Assembly (NCBI RefSeq): GCF_011397635.1
Contig: NC_064753.1
Span: forward strand, 31,520,322 to 31,584,321
DNA: 64,000 nt
Source: Epinephelus fuscoguttatus
Taxonomy: Eukaryota > Chordata > Actinopteri > Perciformes > Serranidae
Direction of reading: 5' to 3'
Positions 1 through 11,720 of this stretch are shown here, piece after piece (within the stretch, counting starts at the first letter, position 1; the number at the start of each line of letters is the position of its first letter). The translations under genes and the position numbers were made by a program. The notes under the pieces were generated by a model. It worked only from the letters and a program-made list of their open reading frames with translations, had not been told where the DNA came from and did no database searches.

Positions 1-1907
1 AAACAAAGTACACATTATCTCTTGACCAAGAACATGTCCCTTTAGTCATCCCTCACACTTTGCTTCAGTTGTCAGAGGAAGAGCTACATTTTCCAGCTGT
101 AGCACAGGGATGAAGAAAATAAGGAGATCAAAGTATTCCCAGTTGCTCAGTATCATCTTACACATTATTTTGACTCTTGTGAACCTGGAGTGGACGTGGC
201 TTGTCGTTGCCCCTGTGGAGGAAAAAAAAAAACAGCATCGCTCCCAAACCCGCCCCTCCCTATCATCCCTCTCAGCCATCTCTGCCTTTGCCCTTTCCTC
301 TGTCGAGCCAAAAACAGACACCAGCCACAGGTGGTCTCTGCGCTTTATCGGTTCTGACACACATCTCTTGCCTTAAGAGCTTAGAGAGACAATTAAAAAT
401 TCATTAGGACAATGAAACAAGAGAGGATAAAAAAGAAATAGGACAGACAACAATACATAACCTTGCTGGGGCTCCAAAGTGCTCTGACCTATCGTCTACA
501 ATCTCTCTTGCTGGCGGCACTGTTGTGCGTGTGTGTCTGTGTGGTTATGTTGTGGTGTAACTATAGAGATACAGAGTCTAATATAGAAAACAAGGCTGCC
601 CTGCTGTTACTCTGAAAATCACACGACAGAGGGACATTTATTCATGCGTTTTGTTGTTTGGAGCCCTGAAATTCACCTCTGCCGCCAACTATTTCTAATT
701 AATTTTTATGTTCCTCAAGGTCTGGTCCCTCTGACTGAGGCAGAGCTGCAGCACACTATCCCCAGACATCTGACCATATTTAAATGATTTTGACTAACAA
801 ATAACCATCGCCCTGCTTCTTTGTTTACTTGCAAATTAGTCTTTACTGTTTGTCTATAGCTCATTTAGGCTATAAGGGACTGAATTTCCATTTTCCTCGT
901 TGAATCCTTTGCACACCACACAACACATTTTAATAAGATTCAAACAAATGTATTCAAGCTGCTGCTACACATGACATCATATTAACTGCCAGTTTTACAC
1001 ACATTGTTACGGTCACAGTCTGTTCCCTGAGTATGAAAAGTAGACTCTGAAGTGGCAGTGTGAGTGAGTGAGTTAACTGGGTGGAGTGCCATGTTTTATG
1101 CCCTGCTCATGAAATTACAGAATAGTGCTGCCATATGATCCCTGGAAAAGTTATCCTTATCCCACAGTTCCTTTGAATGATAAGTGTTGGTGTAAATCAA
1201 ATCATTTTGACAGCAGAGTCATGGCTGAAGCTGATGTGGAACTTTCTGTTAAAGCCAATGTCTGGGGGGCATGTCTTCACTGACAGAAGAACAATTAATT
1301 GGCAGCGCTCGTTCAAAGACATATTGATGAAACACATCACAGCTCATCTCTACATGCTACGGTGTGTTCAAATTTGTCTGTAGTTCAACACTACATCATA
1401 TGTTTCCTAGCTCTGATTCGTTGTAGCCTATCCAATTGCGTCCAGAGGCGTTTTGATCTACGCCTGTTGAAAACACCCCTTGGAAATTAAAAACATATTC
1501 AGAGGTTCCAGGCCAATGACTGTATATAAAGATACAAAACACGTCTCCACTGATTCCCACTGTACAAAAATTAACCCAGAATATCCTGTATACTGCCACT
1601 GCCAACTTGGCACCAGTGTTGATGTCATTTGGACCTTGAGTTTGAGCAGTTGTGATCACCGCGGTAATGAGTTCCATCGACCAGTTATGAGCACAATTAA
1701 TTGCAAGCACACTAATTGGCCGCACAGCTGTCATAACATCAAACTATACTTTCTAAAGCATCAAGTAACCAATTAAAACCAAACTTATCAGAAAAATTAA
1801 CACTTGAGCGTACATCAGCATAATAAGATCTACCTAAAATGACAGAGACTATCTTAAAGGAAAATGTATTATTTATAAACATACTTAATATGTATGTACT
1901 TGAATAC
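1..1907. other. No gene recognised; unassigned DNA
   Basis: Only short open frames without family resemblance are present on either strand, and none has splice or promoter context that would make it convincing. Composition is ordinary for fish intergenic DNA. A conserved noncoding element cannot be excluded without alignment to other fish. Confidence 0.5.
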
Positions 1908-2515
1908 ACTCACAGCCACTTTATTAGGTACACCTTGCTAGTACCAGGTTGGACCCCCTTTTGCCTTAAGAATGCCTTGATTCTTCTTGGCATAGATTCA
2001 ATAAGGTGCTGGAAACATTTGTCAGAGATGTTGGTCCATATTGACATGACATCATCATGCAGTTGCTGCAGAATTGTCGGCTGCACATCTATAATGCGAA
2101 TCTACCATTCCACCACATCCCAAACATGCTCTATTGGATTGAAATCTGGTGACCGTGGAGGCCATTGGAGTACAGTGAACTCATTGGCATGCTCATCAAC
2201 AAGGCATTTTCACCCAGAGAACTGCTGCTCACTGGATATTTTCTCTTTTTGGGACCATCCTCTGTAAACCCTAGAGATGGCTGTGCATGAAAATCCCAGT
2301 AGATCAGCATCTTCTGAAATACCTGTCTGGCACCAACACACATGCCAGATTTGAAGTAACTTAAATCACCTTTCTTCCTCATTCTGGTGCTCAGTTTGAA
2401 CTTCAGCTGGTCATCTTGACCATGTCTACTTGCCTAAATGCATTAAGTTCCTGCCACGACTGGCTGATTAGCTATTTGTGTTGACAAGCTGTTGACCAGG
2501 TGTACCTAATAAAGA
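1908..2515. mobile_element. Non-autonomous TIR element (TTTATTAGGTACACC family)
   Basis: The left end reads CCACTTTATTAGGTACACC and the right end carries the inverted AGGTGTACCTAATAAAG, so about 16 bp of terminal inverted repeat is visible. The ~600-bp interior (generic 'trouble-shooting' motifs such as CATGCTCTATTGGATTGA) matches a dispersed element I know from many fish genomes. It has no long ORF and is presumed non-autonomous. The right end is cut just after the TIR core. Superfamily is not assigned. Confidence 0.75.
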
Positions 2516-2527
2516 GACAGGTGGATG

Positions 2528-2575
2528 GAGGGGGTGGGCTTTATGACCTATACTGCAAGCAGCCACCAGGGGGCG
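2528..2575 (-). repeat. Fragment of a palindromic MITE
   Basis: This short piece is the reverse complement of the segment at about 5845-5890: tttatgacc-tatactgca and the caccagggggc motif recur in order. It is a broken copy of the element at 5787-6498. Confidence 0.55.
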
Positions 2576-2873
2576 AGACTATTATACAGTTTGTGTTTCA
2601 GACTCATTTGCATTCGCGATTTGGTCTGGCGATGTCAGGCAAGTACCTTTTACTGACCTACTGGTTATACTGGAGATGATGATGTGAGTATGAACCCGAC
2701 CATTCACAGCTTAGGAAGTGATAAGAAGGACTTTGAGGTGGATTCAATGACGAGTGAGTGTTAAGATATAATGAATGGTGCAATATGGGAAATTAGACCT
2801 GGTGGCATGTATGACAGATGGATGATGCATGAGAAAGAACCATATGGCAGGCAGACAAACAATAAAACTTAAA

Positions 2874-2935
<62 letters not shown>

Positions 2936-4154
2936 ATGCCATTTAATTAAGTTTTTTGAAATGGGAAATAGGCACGAGTGAAGCAACTTGACAAACACAA
3001 CAGTAGATGTTTCCTCATCTTTGTAATTTTAATGGCTGCCTTGGTGAGACTAATGCAGCTTTATAGCATGTCAAGCTGTTACACTGTGACACAATGTTAA
3101 AAAAAAAATTTAAAAAAAAAACTTCAAAGAGATTTTGATGTTTTAACACAAATCTCCAAACTTGCATGTGGTCAGTTTACATTATCTTAGAAAGCTGCCA
3201 TGTCCCTGCAGCAAATGTTCCATCTTATGTGAGTACTACAACTACAACAGAGGCTGTGTATGAGAGCATGTGGACAGTGTTGTCAGTAAGTAGCCTCTAA
3301 AGATGTAACACCAGAATGAAAGAATATGATTCATAGGAATATTAATGGATGGATATAATGAAATGATTCATGAGTGGGTCTGTACTCAAAATACAAATCA
3401 GGCAGATGAATATGCAGTAATTAATGATATGGCATATAAGTGGGACTTCAGCTTATTTGTCACATAACGCCTTATGAGGATACATGATATATTCCTTCTC
3501 TTTCATGGCCTCTGTCCGTCTCTCATGCTCTCTTTCTGACGATCATGTCTTTCTCACTCCTGGTCTCGGTCACATGAGCAGTGTCAGATCATTTATTTCT
3601 CGCTGGGACCGGAGGTGGAGAATGCTTTTACCACATCGCTGACGACATTAGCAGTCAGCCTCTCTCCTCCTTCACCTCGCTCTCTAATGTCTTTTCAAAT
3701 TGCAAGATGACTCTCTAACAGAATAACTTGTAAAATACAAACACTTTTCCTCATCTCTGCAAACACACACAGACATGCTCCTGAAATTAGAATTCGGGTC
3801 ACTGGGTTTCATGATCCTCTCTTTTGTGTCTTTAGGCCATAAGATGGGGTAGGCAGCTTCCTGGAAAAGGCAGAATTTGCCCTCCTCCTGCAGCTCTACC
3901 CTCCCCAGATGAGCACGGGTGTATGCATACCCTTCATATTGTAATCTATATGAGCGCTAGTCATTCATGTGAGTCATCCCGATTGTGATTGTGATCCTGA
4001 TGCTGTTATATAGAGTTCTATGAGAATTACCATCCTGGTTTCTTTGCAAACTTGTGAGCCTGTAAAGCCATTTGAGATGACATACTGTGATATGAGGCTC
4101 TAGCTAATGTCAGATTCATGAATTTGAATTACCTGCAGCAGCGAGCCTTTGGCT
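2576..4154. other. No gene recognised
   Basis: Apart from the AC/AT microsatellite at 2876-2934 and an A-rich patch near 3095-3121, nothing could be assigned. There are no coding exons with plausible splice sites. Confidence 0.5.
2876..2934. repeat. Compound microsatellite (AC)n(AT)n
   Basis: About 18 AC units run directly into about 12 AT units. It explains the low-complexity Val/Cys open frame on the opposite strand, which should not be taken as a gene. Confidence 0.97.
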
Positions 4155-4515
4155 ACGGTTAGCATAACGCTAAACTATCAGCAACATTCTCTCTCTATTT
4201 CTGAAATATTTTGCTGATATTGACACGTGTTTTATTTGGTTTATTGACTGTCCATTTGAGAAGTCTGTCTGTCCTTTTTGGTTGCTTTGCAGCGTAAGCA
4301 GTTGTTGCCAATGCTGGATTGGCCACTTTCTCTGCAGGATTCTTCACCACTGAATGAGGTTTTCACCATCTGGAGGAACGTGCACTGTAGAAAAGCCAGT
4401 AGAAGCACCTTTTCTCTGAAATAACCCATTACTCTTCAAAGTCTCCTGTCACAGGTTAGATTTTCTAAAGCCTGAAAACAGAGCCAAGAGGTGGTGCAGA
4501 TGTCCAGTGTTCTCT
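4155..4515. repeat. Dispersed repeat family A, copy 1
   Basis: The copy aligns by eye with 47655-48035. Shared blocks include the ttttctaaagcctgaaaac / agagccaagagg motif, the tattgacac segment, and the gttttcaccatctg segment, all in the same order and orientation with moderate divergence. No ORF is shared, so this is noncoding repeat DNA of unknown class. Confidence 0.7.
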
Positions 4516-5690
4516 CAGACCTCTTGAATTACAATATGCTGAAGGTACCATGCCATTGTTGCAAGGTGCCAAAATTCCATTGTCCCATTGGCCCATTATC
4601 CCATTGTTTCAAAGCCCTGTTTTTGTGAAAGTAAACACTCCTTGCAGTTAATTTCAGTTTCCCAGCAGTGTTTGAGCCTCTGATCGCAGCTGTTTATATC
4701 AACCCTTCGTGCCATTTCCCTGTGGCGTTTGAGCCATCAAACCTGAGTGTTTTCACTGACCTGTCTGTGCTTCTCCAGTGAATTTTGTGCTACTGAATGA
4801 GGGCCTTTGGACTCCCACAGTCCAAAGGCATGCAGAGTAATTAGAGACTCTAAACATGAATGACAATGAATGAATAAATGAATGGGTTGTCCAACTGCAG
4901 GGAGTGTGTATTTTCAGAGAATCGTGACTTTGGAGCAATGAGCTCTAACAGGCCAGCTTTGAGATGTGCTTCTTTAGATGTTTCTTGGTAGAGATAAGAC
5001 ACTTAACGTCAATCTGCTCTCTTAATTGCACACTATCAAACGTTCCCTTCCGCTGGGTATCCAGGTATCCTGTGGTGTTACTGTAACTCCTTCTCCACAT
5101 TAGCCTACATAAGTGGGATGAAGCAAATAATGCTCCAGAGTAAATGGAGAAATGCTGAAGTTGTTTTCCAGCAGCTTGTGTAACTGCTGAGGTTGTGAAT
5201 ATTACAGCAGCGAGCTGAGTGCATTACTGTCACACTGAGTCCCATTAAACTCACAAATGAAATGTTCCCAAACACATTTATTATTACCAAATCTGATGCA
5301 ACCACCACTGATGAATAATGCACTACTGATACAACTCTGTACAGTGATTCAATATCAGCACAATAATAATCACTTGTTTTCTTACACAGAACCAACAATG
5401 ATTAGAACGCTGGAGATATCAAACTTTTCCATGATTGTGACAGATTTTTAAACTAGAAAAATAATGACAGTTTTTGCTGGAAAAAGCAAAAATGACTGCA
5501 AGTTTGTACATGTAAGATACTCATTCATTCAGTGACGTTCGCACATGACAAGTTAACATATACTTGTTTTCTTTTTGTTGAACATTAAATTCCCTGATGT
5601 TTGTTTGCAGAACATCACAGCACCCTAAAACATTAAAACATGCTTCCATGAACATGCACTGGATTGTCAATCAGCTGGCTTTAAAAGAAC
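4516..5690. other. No gene recognised
   Basis: Unassigned DNA. It includes a short run of near-repeats around 4555-4612 (cattgtccc / cattatccc) but no coding or RNA feature. Confidence 0.45.
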
Positions 5691-6840
5691 AGTTTGACAA
5701 GTAGGGAAATGTGCTTACTTACATTCTTGCTAGGAGTTGGGTGATAAGTTTGATACCACTGTTGTATTCATACAAAGTTACCACAGACTGTATGTAAAGA
5801 TGGATGACATGTCAGCTCCTAAAAGTGAAGCCAAAATGCCTTAATTGCCCCCTGGTGGCTGACTGCAGTATGGGTCATAAACTCCTCCCCCTCTCTATGT
5901 TAGCAGATGGGACATGGGCCATACTGAAAGATCAAAGTACGCGTCAAATAAACTTTTCCCAAAGATGGTTTCTTTCATTTTAGGTAGCTCTTATCACTCT
6001 GATGTGTGTTCAAGTGTTTATTTGTCTGGTAAGTTTGCTTTTAAGTTATTTGATGCAATAAAGAGGGTTTGAAATTATGATTAACAGCTGTGTGTACCAA
6101 TCAGTGTGCTCAGAAATGTGTCCAGATAAAGACAAGTGTTTGTCTGTGAATGCTGCGAGTTATGAAGCCAATTTATGTACTTGTGTTTGAAATTGTTGCT
6201 ATTAAGCCATGTTTAATGTGTGTTTTGAATCAACTAAACTTTACAGCACTTCACAGAAACCTCCGCCGCCAACTAGTGTTTTGGAGGTGTAACTGCAGAG
6301 TGACACTGACACACCATCGCACAAGTATGAAAGCTCACAGCATCGGCTATGACATGGGGCCGACACACAGGTATAAATCCTGCTTATGGCTTCAAGTGAT
6401 GTCACGAGTATAACATGGCAGCTACCTTATTTAGTTTTGGCTCCACTTTTATACAATGAGAGGAAGTAGAGACTCGTTATCCATCTTTATATCCAGTCAT
6501 TGGAGGCTGCAGTCAGGAAATGTTTAGCTTAGCTTAGCATAAAGACTGGAAACAGGAAACAGCCAGCCTGGCTCTGTCTAAAGATCACAGAATCTGCCTA
6601 GCAGCACCTTTTAAAGCTCACTAATAAAAACATATTTTGTTTGTGCAATCTGTATGAAAAACCAAAGTGTAAAAATAATATTTATGTGCCAGGGTATCTC
6701 TTAGACTTCAAGGATGTTACTGCAATGTACAAATGAGATATGACTTGTTAAGTGAGCTTTATATTTGTTGGGAGGTTGATTTAATTTTTCTGTTTGCAGT
6801 CTTTATGTTAAGCTAAGCTAATTGTTCCCTGACATTAGCT
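5691..6840. repeat. Fish dispersed repeat interrupted by a MITE
   Basis: The left part (aagtagggaaatgtgc, ttgctaggagttgggtgataag) and the right part (ttagcttagcataaagactg, then cagcctggctctgtc) belong to one common fish repeat. The same order occurs uninterrupted at 7930-8105. Here the two parts are separated by the element at 5787-6498, which shows a nested insertion. Confidence 0.6.
5787..6498. mobile_element. MITE with inverted ends, nested in an older repeat
   Basis: The left end gactgtatgtaaagatgga has an imperfect inverted partner at the right end, ccatctttatatccagtc. The interior carries the gccccctggtggctg block typical of short fish MITEs. No transposase ORF is visible. Truncated relatives occur at 2528-2575 and possibly at 22314-22790. 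Confidence 0.55.
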
Positions 6841-7929
6841 ATATATTTAACAGGCAGAAAGTAAATAAGCATATATTTTCCAAAATGTGAAACTGTTCTG
6901 TTAATGGGCACTTCACGGTAAATGGAACATCTTTTTTTCTTTTACTGTCGTTTTGATTGAACTGTAGGAATAATGTTTGCAGATTTACAACATAAGTCTG
7001 CAAACAGTTTAGAGCAATTAATGGCAAGAAAAAAACCTTCTTTGTTGTGTTTATTAGTTTCCTGTTTTTGTTCCTGTTTTGTTCTGTTGCTGAGTTGTTT
7101 CCTGTCAGTGACAGAATAACAAGCACAAATGCAGCAATTTATCATGAATGAGAATATAGCCATTTTATCCTGCAAAATGCTGTTTAACCTCTTTTATATA
7201 TATTATTTTATTGTCAAATTGTACAATACAGAATTCCAAACAATACACAAGACTTTTAGCTGACACACTGGTGAGATCCTTCTATGTTACAAGTACATTA
7301 TACCCTGAAAAGACAGGCCGGCACAGTATGAGGGTCTGCTATAATGATAATGCTTTTTATTCTAAATCTCTGTGGTTGGCGTCCCATTCATTTAGTCTAG
7401 ACTGATTTAATAAATATACAGATCATTCTTTCATTCACATTTGCGTCAACAGAAATAACCAATATTATAAAACTCTAAAAATAAACGTCAAATGTCTCAC
7501 ACCATAACTGATAAAGTGCATGTCTGTTACTTGAGGCAGATTATTATTACAATAGATTGAAATTAGATGCTTAAAAATAAATGTATACACCACAACAGAA
7601 TCAAATCTATGATATGAGCTGTTGCCCAGAGAGGAGGCAGTGGCAAGATTTCTAAACACACACACAACACTCCTTTTAAATGAATACATAAAAAACCTTA
7701 AACTGTTATTGTGGTCGTCAGTGCTGCTCCTGGAGATACAGTAGGTTTAGTTCCTGAAGTTATAGAAAGACTCATAAAAGCCCTCTTACAGTATGTAAAG
7801 CTTCAGGAAAGAGGTTTAGCGATAGAGGAAGGCGTCAAATTGTACAAAGACAAATTAAGATGGAGGTTAAAGATTTTGAATCTGGCTTCCATTTACAGTC
7901 CTCAGTAGCAAATAAATGCAAATAATAAT
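6841..7929. other. No gene recognised
   Basis: AT-rich unassigned DNA. The open frame at 7711-7908 has no recognisable domain, and no splice or promoter context supports it. Confidence 0.45.
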
Positions 7930-8105
7930 AATAATTTGACAGCTGGGACATGCACTTTGTTGCCAAGAGTTAGATGAGAAGATCGACACCACTCTCATGG
8001 ATGGAGTGTTAATGTGGTAAATATGACGCTCTAGCCAGGAAATGGTTAACTTAGCTTAGCATGAAGACTGGAAGCAGGGGGAAGCAAGGTAGCCTGGCCC
8101 AAGAT
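7930..8105 (+). repeat. Second copy of the gcttagcataaagactgg repeat
   Basis: This copy contains gttgccaagagttagatgag, agatcgacaccactctcatg and ttagcttagcatgaagactg in uninterrupted order. It corresponds to the two halves flanking the MITE at 5787-6498. Confidence 0.6.
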
Positions 8106-8410
8106 TTCATCGGTCGCTTAGTTGCAGAATTTTTTTTAAATGTCAAAATAAATCAAAACCTTTATGACTGGACCATGTGTGAATTTAATTTGAATTAGCC
8201 ACTTAGCACAGTCATTACTGCTTTGCCGACAGCGTCATTAACAGGCGGCTCGCTCAGTGTGTGACGTGCACTTGTAGATAAAATATAGGCCTAAAATATA
8301 TAATTTATAATTAAAATAATATTGTAGACATGCGGGAGACGAGTCGACTACTGGCCCTAAATGACGACAATTGGTCGACTAGGAAAATTCTTAGTCGGGG
8401 GCAGCTAATA
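8106..8410. repeat. Probable hAT-like MITE remnant (gtcgactag motif)
   Basis: The segment begins with atttcatcggtcgcttagttg and ends with ggtcgactaggaaaattc plus a ttagtcgggggcagc tail, a pattern I associate with short fish hAT-like elements. There is no ORF and target duplications were not established. Confidence 0.35.
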
Positions 8411-8779
8411 GAGGTGAGCCAAAATGTTGTCTGGACCTGTCTCAAATTGCTAAACAATAAACAATGACAGGCACATTGAGGAAGAACTCCTGGCTAAGAT
8501 ATCCACTGGCTACACCGGCTCCCCCCAAAATATTGGCTGTTGCCTACAGAGGCTTTATCGCCACCAGATGATTGGTGCTAGGCTAACTGTATCCCCCTGT
8601 TGTCAATTAGTATGCTTAGCTACCCAGATCCAGGCTCCAGCTACATATTTACAGAAGTGGTGTCTACCCTCTCAGCAAAAAAGTGAATGTACATATCTCC
8701 CAAAAATTCTTTTGAAAATCAAATGTACTGGAAAGCAGCCACAGAACATGCACTCATTGCTGATAAAATCACATAGCCT

Positions 8780-9684
8780 TCAGGACTTCTCGCCATGTGG
8801 GGGGGAATGGTCTCGCTGAAACAGCAGGGTCACACCCTTCCTGAAGCGGTGGTCCCTGACACTGTAGATGATGACATTACAGCAACTGTTACTTGTCAGG
8901 ATCCAGAAGGCAAAAAAGGAAAAGTTACACCAGGTGTATCCCACCACGTTCCCGAGCACAAACACTGCGATGGGAGAGAAGGATGCTGTGAAGGCAAATG
9001 TCAGTATGCCAATTGTCTTGGCAGCTTTGATGTCTGAAAAGGAGGGCCTGTGAGAGCACCCTCCTCCCCCTCCTCCTCCTCCTCCCCCTCCGTCACTCAG
9101 ACTCCCCTCTGACAGCAGTTTGCGTTTTTGGGAGTACCGTCGGATGCTGGTGAAAGACACAATGTTTACTGCTAATGTGCCACCGAGCAGCGTGAAGTCA
9201 AATGCTGGGAACAACAACAAAATGTTGGCGTCAGGTGGCAGCTGGCCTCCAAACAACAGCGGGGTGTAGTTACACATACGACTGCACTCATTGTACTCCA
9301 GAGTGAAGTTGCTGCTGAAGATGAGGGGCGCAAGAGCCAGCAGGAAGCTGGCAGCCCAGGAGAGCAGGATGAGGAGCAGCGTTCGTCTCCGGGTCACCAA
9401 GGCGTCCTTGTGGAGTGGCCGTAGGATGGCCACGCTTCGCTCCAGTGTCATGAGGAAGATGGTGCTGATGGAGACAAAGGTGCATCCAGCAAACACGGGG
9501 CCAATCAGCATGCAGGGCTGCCACGGGCTCACCAGTCCCCCGAGAGGAGAGGAGGTGGCCGGGGAAGAAGAACTACCCTGGTACCAAACAGGAGGTGTGC
9601 TGGTCACCATCAGAGAGATCTCAGTGTAGACAGAGAAAGGGACCACGAGGACACCGACCATCATGTCTGCTATGGCCAGAGACA
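8780..9684 (-). CDS. Orphan class-A (rhodopsin-family) GPCR, exon 2 (TM2 to C-terminus)
   Basis: This exon supplies residues 95-395 of a 395-residue seven-helix receptor that would act in the plasma membrane through G proteins; ligand unknown. The acceptor (ctgacag, ending at 9685) joins exon 1 in phase 1, making the GYLKVSLAIAD junction. Landmarks: Asp101 (2.50), Cys152 (3.25), Arg177 (3.50) in an ERS rather than DRY triplet, Trp204 (4.50), Phe330 instead of Trp at 6.48, Pro332 (6.50), and Asn364-x3-Tyr368 with Val replacing Pro 7.50. Position 3.32 is Phe159, not Asp, which argues against an amine ligand despite an amine-receptor-like TM2. A Ser/Pro-rich TM2-TM3 segment (~125-150) and 11 consecutive Gly in the third loop (293-303) are unusual. 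The TM7 SNSxCNxxIYS pattern recalls GPR21/GPR52. Subfamily not assigned. Confidence 0.9.
9059..9091 (-). repeat. Trinucleotide repeat encoding 11 glycines
   Basis: On the minus strand eleven GGA/GGG codons follow Asp292 and precede Cys304 of the receptor's third intracellular loop. Repeats of this type tend to vary in length between individuals and species without breaking the frame. Confidence 0.9.
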
Positions 9685-10129
9685 CTGTCAGAGAGGGATA
9701 ACAAGAAGAGGGTACACATTCAGGCTGTTTTCCTGTAGATACCTACAGTTTTTTTTAGTTAGATTTTCACTGTGAAATAGACAGTGTTGTAAATGTTTTT
9801 AAAGCAGTAAGAAGTGAACTTTTTCACATTTTATATAAAAAAATCTGTATTAAATAAACCGGTATTTTGGGCGGAAAAGTGTGAGAATTGAAAGTCTAAT
9901 CGTATCTGGTCATTAGGCCTTCTTAGATTATTGTAATTAGACCGTAGAAGGTCGTTGGTGTTGGCAAGTTGAAATTATTCTTCATTAATTATAGTGATTT
10001 TAGTAAAAATATGAAATCATCCTTAGTTATTTATTTTCAGTTTGAACATTGAATTTCTACTGGAAGGAACCCCACGGATTAGCATTTACACCTAGATAAT
10101 TATGAGTGGTAAGATGATAAAAAAAGTAC

Positions 10130-10412
10130 CTTTCAGGTATCCCTGTGGTGTTCGGGACTGTCTTGTTTGCACAAAGACAGTAAGGGTGACCACATTTCCA
10201 ACCACGATGGCAAACGCCAGGCTGACCATGAACACCACTGCCAAAGTACGATTAAGAAATCCACAGCAGCAGAGGGTGCAGAGAGGAGCCAGCGACTGGC
10301 CTGAACTCAGTCCCGCCTGAGTAGCTGCAGTCAGGTTAAACGGACTGTCTGTAGTTGGCAGCAGCACTGCTGTACCCCCGGGAACACTGACGTTGGGAAG
10401 CAGAGCAGTCAT
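10130..10412 (-). CDS. Orphan class-A GPCR, exon 1 (N-terminus and TM1)
   Basis: The exon encodes residues 1-94 plus the first base of codon 95. The extracellular N-terminus carries Asn-x-Ser/Thr sites at 7, 26 and 54 and a Cys-rich patch (45-50). TM1 spans about 56-81 and contains the Gly-Asn pair (Asn73, position 1.50). The exon ends GYLK at a good donor (gaaag followed by gtactt), and the 445-bp intron (9685-10129) ends in a pyrimidine-containing acceptor. The frame stays open upstream of this Met, so an earlier start or an upstream 5' UTR exon is possible. I chose Met10412 because the upstream residues have no receptor character and the total length suits the family. Confidence 0.85.
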
Positions 10413-11495
10413 GGCCCAGGATTGACTGGTTTTACCCCTTGTGATGTGTAGGTGGTAGGGCCACTCAGGAAACCATGTCCTGTTCTGGGAAACTACACTG
10501 ATGAAAAACGAAAGACATATAGAGGTAGTTAAATTGTCGATCCAAGTAATGAGTTAGTATTGTTAGAAGCAGGATACAGTGTATGTCATTCATCTGCGAG
10601 TCAGCCATAGTTTCATGTCACAACTTTCTCTCACTGTCACACAGAAGTGTTTATTTACACATATAAAAACATATAATACATATATTTAAAGAATGTGAGA
10701 AAGAAAACCTCCATGGGATTGAAAAGTGGCAATGTGCGGGCAGGAAATTACAGGAAATAGTTATTTATGTGGACATAGTGAAAGATAAAAATAAAGACAT
10801 ATTTTCGCATAGTACTTGACAACAAAGCAAAAAACACCAATCGTTAAACAATAGTCAGTAAAACTTCGTTTCAAGTAAAAATTTGACCTGAGCATGTTCA
10901 CTGTAAACTGTAAAAGAAACAGAACCCCACTGGTTTGGTTTAATGGAGAGTTATCTCTAGATTCAGCTGTCAAAGAGAAATCCTTACTTCTGTGCTACAT
11001 CTGTCAACAAAAAGCAGGAATACTGTTCTGTTGCAGAAAATCACATTCAGTTAGTACTTCTCATGATCTAATCCAGACATTTCAGCAGCACAATGCTTCA
11101 GAATGGAACACGTCAGCCCATTTTGTTTTTAACAGTAGTTAATAACACTTAGTACTTTCACTTGTTCAGTGTGTTTCAGCTGCAAATGCCCACTTGAAGG
11201 GGAATTATAATCATTCACATTAGTTTCCAAAACCCAAAACACATTCTAGCCTTGCTGGATTGTTTTTAGCATTAAGCTAGAAAACCCTTCAAGCAAGTCA
11301 TTCATTTGGAGCGACTGCTTTCTAAAGATCATTGCTTTTGAGTTAAATATATATTAGCCTGTATCATCAGCATATCAAGATACGTTTAGGGATTATTAGC
11401 TTAAACATTTGAAAGCCACCTATATAAGGGTACAATGAAAATGATCTCTGTGTCTTTGCATACACCTAGCTGCTTCCAGTATGTTGCTAAATGTA
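10413..11495. other. Upstream flank of the GPCR; no further exon confirmed
   Basis: On the minus strand two acceptor-like sequences precede the start codon (gtttcccag near 10477 and tttcatcag near 10499), so the 5' UTR may be spliced. No coding exon is recognisable, and the promoter was not located. Confidence 0.35.
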
Positions 11496-11508
11496 AATTT
11501 AATGGCTG

Positions 11509-11707
11509 GGGCGTTGATGGCTTAGTGGCTAGAGCAGGCGCCCCATGTATAAGGCTGTTGCCGCAGTGGCCCGGGTTTGACTCCAGCCTAGGGCGCTTTG
11601 CTGCATGTCATTCCCTCTCTCTCTCTCCCCCCTTCACACTTAGCTGTCCTATCTATAAAGGCAAAAATACCTAAAAAAAAAAAACTTAAAAGAAAAAAAA
11701 AAAAGTG
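11509..11707 (+). mobile_element. tRNA-derived SINE with intact target-site duplication
   Basis: The head resembles a tRNA gene: an A-box-like tggcttagtggctagag and a B-box-like gggtttgactcc provide an internal pol III promoter. The body continues gctttgctgcatgtcattcc, then a CT-rich stretch, tatctataaaggcaaaaata and a poly-A tail, as in common fish SINEs. A perfect 13-bp direct repeat, AATTTAATGGCTG, flanks it at 11496-11508 and 11708-11720, showing insertion by target-primed reverse transcription. It is not a functional tRNA gene. Confidence 0.9.
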
Positions 11708-11720
11708 AATTTAATGGCTG

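Noticed and set aside
2744..2998. Minus-strand 84-codon frame with a Val/Cys repeat
   Set aside because: It is the translation of the AC/AT microsatellite.
8795..9629. Plus-strand frames opposite the GPCR
   Set aside because: They are antisense shadows of the receptor exon, without independent domains or splice sites.
8780..10412. GPCR as an aminergic or trace-amine receptor
   Set aside because: Counting from Cys 3.25 to Arg 3.50 puts Phe, not Asp, at 3.32, so the amine-binding residue is missing.
11518..11592. tRNA-like sequence with A and B boxes
   Set aside because: It continues into a SINE body with poly-A and target duplications, and no cloverleaf can be completed, so it is not a tRNA gene.
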